A DNA stretch of 64,000 nucleotides, taken from contig JAPMTP010000045.1 of NCBI GenBank assembly GCA_026413225.1, positions 248,001 through 312,000 on the forward strand. The letters are read 5' to 3'. Under the pieces are notes generated by a model. That model was not told the origin of the DNA. It made no database searches and saw nothing but the letters and a program-made list of their open reading frames with translations. Source of the DNA: Otis tarda. Lineage: Eukaryota > Chordata > Aves > Otidiformes > Otididae. The translations under genes and the position numbers were made by a program. Below are positions 55,401 to 64,000 of the stretch, in pieces. Position 1 is the first letter of the stretch, and each line of letters starts with the position of its first letter.

Positions 55401-58400
55401 ACTCTGGAATGCAATCGGGAAGGTCACCACTCTGGAGCAGGGGCATGTCATGGGGAAAAAAGCCAGACAGGACACGAGGCGACTCGGAGATGGAGGGGAG
55501 AAGAGCGCCTGGGGAACGGCACGGCACAGAGACTAAGCAGGAGCCGCTTACTCAGCTGCTCCTTACCTGCTTCCTTGGGAAAAACGAAGCTGGAAAAAGC
55601 CATTCCCAAAGCGACACACACAAGTGTGCTAGGAATTGCCTCGCCAGACCACCGCAATAGGCTGTCCCCATCACACTGCACAGACACGGCAAAACACTCA
55701 CTCACGCCTTGACCGACAGCGTGTCCTGCACCAGCCCCATCACCTCCACGCCCCGGGCTTCCCCGGGACTGCAGCTGACCCAGCGAGAACCTGCCAGCCC
55801 GCCACCGCCCCCACCTTCTCCACAGCCACAACAGACCTCAACACACCTCAAAGGAGCTCAGCACGGGGAAGGGAGGGAGCACATGGCTTGCAAGGAGGCC
55901 GGCCTGCGCTGGCATTCCAGCTCCTACACACAATGCAACTTCCCCCTAAGCTCACGTTATCTGGATGCTGCTCCTTGCTTCCCGCTTTCTCCCAGGGACG
56001 GACCGGCTGCAGCGCACCCTGCCATTACCTGCATGCTTTCTGGTTCCAGGGCGGACACTCTGGGGAGTTATGATCTCCCACATCACCATGGGAGGATGGC
56101 CCGGCTCTTGGGACGGCTCCTAGGCATGTCACAGCTAGGGACATGCCTCTCCCTAGGCAACGCTACCACGGACACCTATTTCTCCTGCATACCAGTCCTC
56201 TTCCTCACAAACCACCATACCTCTTTGCTCTCCTTGTCCTTCTCCATTAGAACTTCCTTCATTTTCCTCTCCAAGTCTTGCTGGTGTTTCGCTTCCAGCT
56301 CCTTCATGTGCTTCTGCAGCAACGCTGCCTGCGACTCCTGGAGCCCCTCTAATTGGTACTACAGGAAACCAGCAGACACGGAGGACTTCCAGAAAGCGTG
56401 TCGGTGGAAGAGCAAGAAACAAGCATCCCGTGTGCATTCCCTACCACGCCTTTCACAAGAGCATCCTTGCTGCGTTAGAGATACAGCCGCTGGCACACTG
56501 ACAGCACGAGCTCAGGCTTCTCCACCCCCTGCATTTACTGCCACCCCAGGGACCACCGCTACTGCGCGTTCCCAGGCCGGGAGCCACGCTGCCTTGCTTG
56601 ACTCAACCACCGCATTTACCGACACAACGCTCCCCAGCACCGCGGCTCACAGACACACGCGTTTCCATACCTGTGGCATCTGATTCTTCCGCGCCGTTTC
56701 CTGACTGTTTTTCACCAGTTTCTGCAAAGTGGGCAGCAGCCCTGCAAAAGCCAAGGGAGCCTCGCTGCACGGGGTGCTCACACAGCCCATGTTCACCACC
56801 CGGAGCATCCTCAGCGGCCTGGGCACGCTGCTTGCCTCCTCGGCCGCTGATGACCTTCAGCCCTGGCCCTCACCCCCTCGCCTGATGGCGGAGGTCATAG
56901 GCAGCAGGGAGGAGAGGGGACGGCCACTGACTCCCCACGCAGTCACCCCCTGCGCTCGTTACCCACAGCCACACTCGACGTGGGCTGCCCATCCTGGGGC
57001 AGCAGATGTGCAATTGTCGGGGAAGGGGAGACCCATGGGCAACAGCTCTGCCTTTCTTCCAGAGACCCTCGCCATCCTGGAGACACTCATCAGCCTCTCA
57101 CCACGGGATTCAGGCTCTGAGATCCTCTCCGAGGGTCTCCCAGAGGCCAGCCCCAGGCCTCCCCTCTGCATTTACTGGAACTGCGGCACATTCCCACCCC
57201 CAGGAAATGGCTGCTATGGTTGAGATGTCGCTGGAAGGGAGCCTGACCGCGCACGCAGTCCGCTGGCAGGCAATAAGAGTGCACACACTGCATGAGCACA
57301 TCGACCCCAGAGGAAAGCCTCGCTCCACGAGTGTCACAGGACAAAGACCGGCAGCAAAGGCACCAGGCTCCTTGCCCGCCATCAGGGCTTGCTAAACCTG
57401 GGATGCAGGGAGGGACCTTGCAGCTCTTTGCAGCGTACACCTTCATCACGCTGGCAACCATTCCTACAAGCAGGAACCCCTCGACAAGAACCTCTTGCTC
57501 CTTGCCCACTGCCTTTGGTCTGGGGAAGGCTGCTGCCATGACTTGCAAGCCTTCCTCCCTGCTGGTCCCCCATCCCCTCCTCGCTCTCTGGACACCCAGC
57601 GGGACACAGACCTTTCCCAGAGGTCATCTGGTGCATCCCTGTGCTGGCCAGCAGCCGCTCCGCGCTCTCCAGCCAGGACAACAGCACACGTGCCATTTCC
57701 ACCACCGCCGCCCCAATGGGCGAGATGGAGTGGTCCAGGCACACCGCCTCCAGCCTCCCCAGTTCCTCTCGCAGGCTGTTGCTGCTGCAGGGGCTCCTCA
57801 GGCATGCCTGGAGAAAACACAGCCGGTCCACACGCTAGCTTGCACAGTTTGCGGACTTCCATGCCTTGGCACAACAGACAACATCTCTGAGAAAGTCCTG
57901 GGGACAGCCTGGTGAAGGCTTCGGTACGACACTTGGCTTCTGGGGTCAGTATCTGGGGTGGGAATGGCAGGCCCTGGGGAGGACACTTCCACCCCACCTC
58001 CCCCATTGCTTGCCAACCAACACTTTTTGGGGGCTACACTCCCCTCTCGCTGCTCTGCAGAGCTCCGCGCTGCCTAGTGCGCATGCCCAAGCATCTCTTT
58101 TCCCTCTCCTCACCTCACGCCCAAAAACTGCCCCGTGCCACTTATCTCCCGGCTGCCAGTTGGCCAACGGCCTTTAAAGGACTGACCTGGAGCTGGCCCA
58201 GGGATTTCTGGAACACCTCAACTTTTGTCGACACCTCCTTCTCCCTGAAGAGCCTGGAGTTTATTTCTTCTAGCAGAGACTTCACTCTCTTCTGACTCTG
58301 TTGCTTTTCTTGAGACGTCTCCCTGACCTTGTCTATCACCTGGCAAAAGCACACGACAGAGAATAAAGCGCCATCTTACCATCCTTTTCCAGCTGAGGGA

Positions 58401-61400
58401 AACATCCGCTGCCACACGGCCTGTCTCTGTGGCCTATAATTAAAGCTCTGTGCAATGTAGCAGCCCCATCAGACTCCCGGACTTCTCCTGCTTGCAGCCC
58501 ACGGACTCCATGCGAGCTTTGGCGGACACAGAGGATCGTGTCTTTCATGTCAGGTGGCAGCGCCACGAACCTGGGAGAGCTGCTGCCCAGCTTACAGCCT
58601 GGAGAGTCTTGGATGCTACCACTGCACGGAGCAGGCACCATGGCCGTTCCGTAGCGATCGACTCGAGCCGCTTCGGCTCAAGTCCTGCTCTCCGAACTCA
58701 CCTGCTCCTCCGTCAGAGCCTCCTCTGCACCACCCACTGCTCCTGGAGAACAGACTTGAATCACTTGGATTTTGAAGGACTTCAGCTACAGCAGAAATCA
58801 ACACGGGAAGACACAAATCACTGAAACCTGCTAGCAGCTCTGCTGCCCAACCCAGCCCTCTACATACCAAGGCAAAGGCTGTCCTGGCACCTTCCTCCTC
58901 CGACACCGAGGTCTCTGCGCTCAGGCACGATGACCTTACCTTTGCCTTGGCAACACTCGTCCCGTAGCTGCCTCCAGCCCGGACCGTGGATCCTGCCGAT
59001 CCTGCCCCATGCCCACAGACGCCCTACCTGCTCCTTGGCCTGCTCCAGGTTGGCTTTCAGCAGCTCCTCCTTGCGCCCCATGGCCTGCAGCCACAGGGCT
59101 TGCTTGGCGCGGTGTTGCTTCAGCATCTTCTCAGCCTGCAAGCCAAGAGCATTTGCACATCAAAGCCAGACCAGTCAAACATGCCAGAAGCGCTTCTGCC
59201 CAGACCATCTCGTGCCCATTCCTCCCTGCCCTCCGCCGCGTACCCCACAGCCAGATCCTTACCTTGGCTTTCTCAGCCAGCTGCCCTCGCGTGATCTCCT
59301 GCTCAGCGCAATACTTCTGCACCTCCCGCTGCAGCTGCTCCACGTCGCGTTCCAGCTCCTTGACACGCTGCAAGAGTCCCGGGACAGCGCAGGCTCTCAC
59401 CAGAGGAGCTCGGCACTGCCTCTCCAGAGGGTTTCTCCCACTAAGCCCTACATTTTCCCCATCTGGCCCATTTCCTTTAGCCCACAGCTTTCTCCTCTCA
59501 ACGTTTACTGTGGTCAGATTGGTTTTCGAGTGGCTTGCACTCTTATTTCAGACACCATTCTCCTGCATTGCAGCGCGGTGTTACGATTTCTACCGGAGCT
59601 TATATTTCTCCGGCTCCCCCTGCACATTAGGCACCTTCTAGTACAGGAGTCGGAGGCAAAGCACCTCCCTCAAAATGCCCAGTCGCTTTTTCTCTCAACG
59701 ATGCATTCCCACGCCCGCTGCTCGCCCGCGCACTCCATCGCCCCAAACGCCTTGCAACTCACATTTTGGCTCAGAGTCAATTCTCGCTCTCTGAGCTCCC
59801 GCTTCTCTTCCTGTCTAGAGCACTAGAATGAACGGCACCCAAGGAAGAAAAAAAACAAGACGTCAGAGCAGGCAGATACCGTCATTTCTGCAGCAACTGT
59901 CGGCCCGTACTTCGGTGCCCCAGCCCTGCTACGTGCTGCGATGATGGAGTGCCCACCATGGGGCTGTCAAGGCACAGAGACCAGGAGAGTGCCCGCACCT
60001 GGAAATGCCCCTTTTTAAGGCATTGCCTGGCTGAGGGAAGGACAAACACCCGCAGGGAGTACCCAGTGACAGAGCTAAACTCCTCTGGCTTCGGAAAGAC
60101 TTCGACAGGGATGGGGGGAAAGGATCCAAGGCAACAATCCCAATTACAAACATCGATGGCCACCCGACCGTGATGGCAACAGACATCTCGTGTGCTTTTC
60201 AGCTCTGCGCTCCAGGGTATCGGGGATTCACAGTCCCACCCGAGCGCCTCACACCAGCTCCCGCCTCCCTCCGGCTCTTCCTGCATCCACGGAGCGGAGG
60301 AAACCCACCCAGGGATGCTCGGGGACGCACTCTCTGCCTTGAAATGAGTGCTGCGGGACAAGTGCCACCAGACACCCAGCAGGATGTGTCACTGGGATGC
60401 CTGGTCCCCCCTGCCTCAAGTGCGTGCAGTTTCTCAAGCGCTCGTACAGATCAACCCTTTCCCACTGGGCTGATTTGCGGCACAGCTCTTCTCCAGTACG
60501 CTGCTTGGGGAGGATGCTCGGCCAGGTCCAGGCTGGCAGGTGCGGTGACCCCCACCTGCAGCCCCCGGGCCCCAGGCAGCTTTTCCATTGCTTCAAATTC
60601 ACAGCCATTCACTCCCTTCTCCTGGTACGCTGCCTACTCAGCCAGCCAACACGCTGCGCCCGCTCTGTGCTTACCATGCGGCTCTGCCAGTTAGGGAGGG
60701 AGCTGCTAATACGGAAAACAACAGCCGGCTGCACAGCCCGCTTCCTTTAGGAGAAAAACCAGGCTGGGCTGCAGGGAGCACCCACAAAGACGAGCTTTCC
60801 ATGGGAAAGAATCTCAGCAGGAGCGCTTGGCACCTACAACCAGCTCTGCTCACCGAAATCCAGGGCACACAGCACCTGCCTGCCCAGCACGCAGCGGGAT
60901 TCAGCTGGGGCAGGCCACGCGGCTCCGTGGGCATCGCACGGCCCCCAGACCCACCCGCTGCCCCGTCGCCGCTCCGTCCCAGCGGTGGTGCGGCCAGGAG
61001 CCTCGGGTTACAAGGGGAACCCCGACACACCCAGCTGCTGGGCTTCTTTACAGAGAGAGACGCCAGGCCCTTCTTCCCCTCCTGGCTTCCCACCTCACTC
61101 CAGACACCAGACTGACATTTCCTGAGACCCCATCAGGGATCTTCACCTTGGCAGACATGACTGCTAGCTCCTTGTCCTTCTCTCTGTTTTCCTTTTTCAT
61201 GTACTCAACATCTTCTCTGAGTTGCAGCATTTTCTGGTCCTTCTCAGCCATCTCCCTTAGCAGCCTGCTCACTAGACCTGAGGAAAAAACCGCTCCGGTG
61301 ACAGGCTACCCTAGGTCCCTGGCACAGGACCACCCTCCCTCTTTGACAACCGTTCCCCTTGGACAGTGGATTCAGCTTTCGGCACACCGTGCTGCCCATC

Positions 61401-64000
61401 GCTCCGTGACAGCATCGCTACCAAGCTCCTCGGAGCCTCGTGGCACACGCTCCCGGGAGGCTGAGCAGTTCTTACGGATCCGATTCGGCTGCCTTACTGC
61501 GTCAGATCCGCGGCTCCGATGCTGCCCTCCCTGCCGAGCGAGCTGTCCCCCACGGGGTGCACGGCCGCTCACTCAACAGCACCGCGTGCCAGCAGCTCAG
61601 AGCCCGCCCCACCATCGGCGCTTTTCTCCCCTAACACACTTCTCCATCCCAACACTCTGCCTTCGGCACCCGCATTGTCCCTCGCTCTGGGGGCCCTCGT
61701 CGTGTCAGACGCTGCCCTGCAGCCCCCGCAGAGCTTCAGGGCACAGATGCGGAGGATTTCTAGGAGCCCCTCCAAAACTTCTGTTGCTTGGACACTTTGG
61801 CCAAGGCTCCTTCCTTGCCAGGAGCCGGTCCCCACCCGCTTTGTGCCCCTCCACAGAGCTCCAGGGATACCATACCGCTAACCACAGCGTGGTCCCTCTT
61901 CCACTTCTCGCTTTCTTGCCGCAGCCTTACGATTTCCAGGTCTCTGCTGGAGGCGCAATGGGCTAAAACCTCGCTCACTTCTTTCTGCAGTTCGCTGATC
62001 TGCAAAACAGAGACTCGCTCGCGCTCCTCCCCAGAATCCTCTTTCCCTCCGTTACAGCCCCCTTCAGAGAGGGAAATCTGGCGCTTCCCAGGTCATGCTC
62101 CGATGGGGTTACTCTTTAGCAGCGTGGACTGGCTCCCCGCAGTCCTCGCTTTGGACAGGACCATCTCAGATTCCTTGGGACCCTTCCTGCTGCACCCCTC
62201 AGACAAGAGGCACACTGAGGCGTTGTCTCCCAGGCTGGCAACGTGTGGCTGGGGCCGGGTGACCCTGCTAACGCGGCAGCAGGCAGACACACCTGTACAC
62301 CTAGCGCCTTGCCAGGGCACACGTATTTATTGCTACAAATGCCAATCCGGAGCCGCTAAGGGGAACTCCTGTTCCCGTTCCCACCGCAAACGCCGTTTTT
62401 ACAGGCTCTGCTGGAAATGGAGAGTGGGAAATACCCTTTGCTACCCGCTTTCGCTACCATCGGCAGCGTGCGTAAAGCACAAAACCGCTTCCCGCTGCTC
62501 AAGCCACTGGTTTCACTAAGCAATTACTGGAGGGCATAGAAGAGCTGGAAGAGCCTTGGGCTGGGGAAAGGAAAGATGCTGCAAACACAGACACGCTCAG
62601 CGTTTCATCTCAGTGCTGTCACGGCAGCGATGCTGCCAGCACCTCGACGCTCTCTCACCTCCCCTCCACCAGGAACCTGCTTCTCACAGCCTCCTCTGCA
62701 CCACAGTCAGGACGAGCCCAAAGCATTTCCCAGCATCCGTCACACCCCAGATGCCGGGGCAAGGGCAGGACGCAACCAGGACGGGCTGGCCAAGATGCCT
62801 GGCTCCTGACCTGCGTGCCTCCATCGGACCCACACCTTGCATTGCGCCTTTTCCTGTGCCAGAGAGACGCGGCAGGACTCCCTCACTGTCTCTCCAGGCC
62901 ATTTTCTGAGCTCTCATAAAACGCGAGTGTGTGCTATTACCGTACCCCTGGACAAGACAACTAGAAGCTCTCTCTCCTCTACTCAGCCACCTATTGCCAC
63001 CAGGACGCCCAGGGACTGCGCTGCCTTTGCGATGGGTATTCTCCCCCAACCCCAGAAACGCACCCATGCAGACCCTTCCTGAGGTAAGAGGGGCGAGGGG
63101 AATGCGAGAGGGAAGCAAGGGCTCTGGCTGCCTGGCCCACCATGCCTGTGTGCGCCTCTTCTCTACCAAAGGCTCCTTCAGCTTCTGTTTCCCTCCCCAC
63201 TGCAGCTCGACAGATCCCACCACACACACGCCACATTTCGGTACCAGCTTCTTTACTGGAAACTTGCACAGAAAGCAAGCACCCAGGTAAAATACAAATA
63301 AGAAACACAACCACAACCATGCTGGAAAAAACACTTCTCCTTCCGTTCCCTTCTGTGCAGACCTGCTCCTCCTACAAACTGAGCATTACGCTACAAAACA
63401 CATCTGCCGCGGAGAGGTCTTTTCCCTGCACGGTGCCCACGGAAGCCGTCAGTACCTGCTGCCTCAAGGCTCTGGTCTCCTCCGTTTTGGCTCCCAGCTC
63501 TCGGTCAAAGGTGCGCTGCTTCTGGGACAGCTCTACCTTGGTCCTCGCCATCACCTCAGCCAGCGCCCTCGTCATAGTTACGATCTCATCCTGCAGATCT
63601 CTTATCACTCCATCTTTCTCCTTCAGTCGTATTTCCCAGCTCGACAGGTGATCCACTTCCTTGTCCACCTGCGGAAGCCCTGCATCCTGTGGGCAGATTA
63701 CGGGTGCCGGCTGTCACTCTCTGGCTACGGAGACACCGGGCCGCCCGCTCCGGGTGGTACCCGCTCGTGGCCATCAACCGCCTGGAACTTGCTCGCCCCG
63801 GCCTTCCACGAACCACCGCGCCCACCCCCATCACCAGGAGAACTCCCCTTCGCTGACGGTCCCTGCACCCTGCTGGGGTGGCTGTTCAGAGCCAAAATCA
63901 TTTGGCGGGGCTCGCCTGCTCTGCCCAGGACGGGGACAGGGACGGTGTCCCTCACACCTTCCCCCACCTCACCTCCTGTGGGATGATATCCCCTTCCTGA
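49322..64000 (-). CDS. FHAD1: FHAD1-like coiled-coil gene, copy B (5' end outside window)
   Basis: Same exons as copy A, all with intact GT/AG sites and no stop seen. Listed 5' to 3' on the minus strand: 63973-64000 (E2, cut by the window), 63456-63686, 61876-61999, 61147-61277, 59763-59822, 59263-59367, 59028-59135, 58868-58919 (E9, tentative), 58702-58742, 58187-58339, 57612-57807, 56671-56741, 56221-56358, 55240-55347, 55000-55029, 53973-54132 (E17), 53524-53632, 51925-52057, 50972-51106 (E20, uncertain 5' limit), 50675-50770, 50402-50452, 49992-50236, 49322-49421 (E24). Because E19 is open here, copy B could encode the full C-terminus, unlike copy A. Amino-acid changes from A are few and scattered. 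The FHA domain, if present, is right of the window. Confidence 0.8.
49992..50236 (-). CDS. FHAD1: FHAD1-like exon E23, copy B
   Basis: Residues as in copy A (SGTPSLK). Splice sites and phase kept. Confidence 0.85.
50972..51106 (-). CDS. FHAD1: FHAD1-like exon E20, copy B (5' limit uncertain)
   Basis: GTAAATAK in place of GTAPATAK in copy A. Same two acceptor options as in copy A. Confidence 0.5.
51925..52057 (-). CDS. FHAD1: FHAD1-like exon E19, copy B (open)
   Basis: 133 bp. Five Cs on the plus strand keep the frame: GMDELRGRLKMLEESQSS then the donor TCAG/GTAAGT. This is the version that gives a continuous coiled coil, so copy A carries the deletion. Confidence 0.85.
52438..52626 (-). mobile_element. 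CR1 3' fragment in intron, copy B
   Basis: Counterpart of 14265-14453, essentially unchanged. Confidence 0.85.
53524..53632 (-). CDS. FHAD1: FHAD1-like exon E18, copy B
   Basis: 109 bp against 106 bp in copy A: an extra GTG codon gives LKVKQAPW. Frame unchanged. Confidence 0.8.
56671..56741 (-). CDS. FHAD1: FHAD1-like exon E13, copy B
   Basis: Ends RKNQMPQ rather than RKNQMLQ; the proline lies in predicted coiled coil. Confidence 0.8.
57612..57807 (-). CDS. FHAD1: FHAD1-like exon E12, copy B
   Basis: LSWLESAERLL in place of LSWLEGAERLL in copy A. Otherwise the same. Confidence 0.8.
59028..59135 (-). CDS. FHAD1: FHAD1-like exon E8, copy B
   Basis: Reads ALWLQAMGRKEELLKANLEQ: R to W and R to K relative to copy A. 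Frame and splice sites kept. Confidence 0.8.

Larger units (their letters stand above)
33921..64000. repeat. Tandem segmental duplication, copy B
   Basis: Second copy of the unit that begins at base 1. Main differences from copy A: one extra G in the env G-run near 34540, a 749-bp deletion at 36710/36711, a 14-bp loss near 37700, the CR1 at 42125-47097, about 42 extra bases near 49090, an extra C in the exon at 51925-52057, an extra codon in the exon at 53524-53632, and a diverged patch at about 60407-60560. The ERV-L part of the unit extends left to 32381, upstream of what is visible in copy A. Confidence 0.97.

Noticed and set aside
1..64000. CRISPR arrays, prokaryotic operons, tRNA or rRNA genes
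   Set aside because: No direct-repeat/spacer pattern, no bacterial signals and no recognisable tRNA or rRNA sequence; the window is vertebrate nuclear DNA.

Overview
This is nuclear DNA from a bird. The evidence is CR1 LINEs with the avian 3' octamer (ATTCTATG)n, avian-type endogenous retroviruses (ERVs), CpG-rich exons with short GC-rich introns, and no bacterial-style gene packing. The dominant feature is a tandem segmental duplication. Bases 1-25823 (copy A) recur as 33921-64000 (copy B) with only scattered substitutions and a few discrete indels. Without lineage-specific indels the repeat period is about 33.9 kb. The window starts inside a unit and ends inside the next.

Layout of copy A, left to right: 1-217 the end of a minus-strand ERV-L-like integrase; 218-1821 the 3' end of a plus-strand ERV (broken env TM plus an LTR bounded TGAAG/CTTCA); 1822-2650 a GC-rich block; 2651-3376 a minisatellite; 3377-9241 a class-I (gamma-like) ERV with 5' LTR, gag/pro/pol relics and almost no 3' LTR, carrying a nested CR1 at 7188-8109; 9242-9680 more minisatellite; 9691-9956 a first exon resembling EFHD2 (minus strand); 11150-26997 a multi-exon coiled-coil gene on the minus strand that I identify as FHAD1-like. 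In mammals FHAD1 and EFHD2 are neighbours in this order, which supports both calls.

From 26998 to 31439 I see no recognisable gene exon apart from an LTR-like fragment. A third, partial FHAD1-like copy (last two exons only, 31440-32348) follows. It is cut in its intron by a minus-strand ERV-L-like element whose 3' LTR is 32381-32832. Copy B then repeats everything, with a 749-bp deletion at 36710/36711 and a 4973-bp, near-full-length, plus-strand CR1 (42125-47097) inserted in the class-I ERV. Copy A holds the clean empty site at 8967/8968.

The FHAD1-like gene reads as a long chain of phase-compatible coiled-coil exons. Copy A has a 1-base loss in the exon at 13753-13884 that stops the frame; copy B keeps that exon open. 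Conversely, the EFHD2-like exon is open in copy A and frameshifted in copy B. I found no FHA domain exons in the window, so the copies either begin outside it or lack that domain. There is no CRISPR, operon or prokaryotic system here. The point of interest is recent amplification of an FHAD1/EFHD2 locus fused to a composite ERV block, plus a young CR1 whose 5' end is built of 214-bp tandem monomers.
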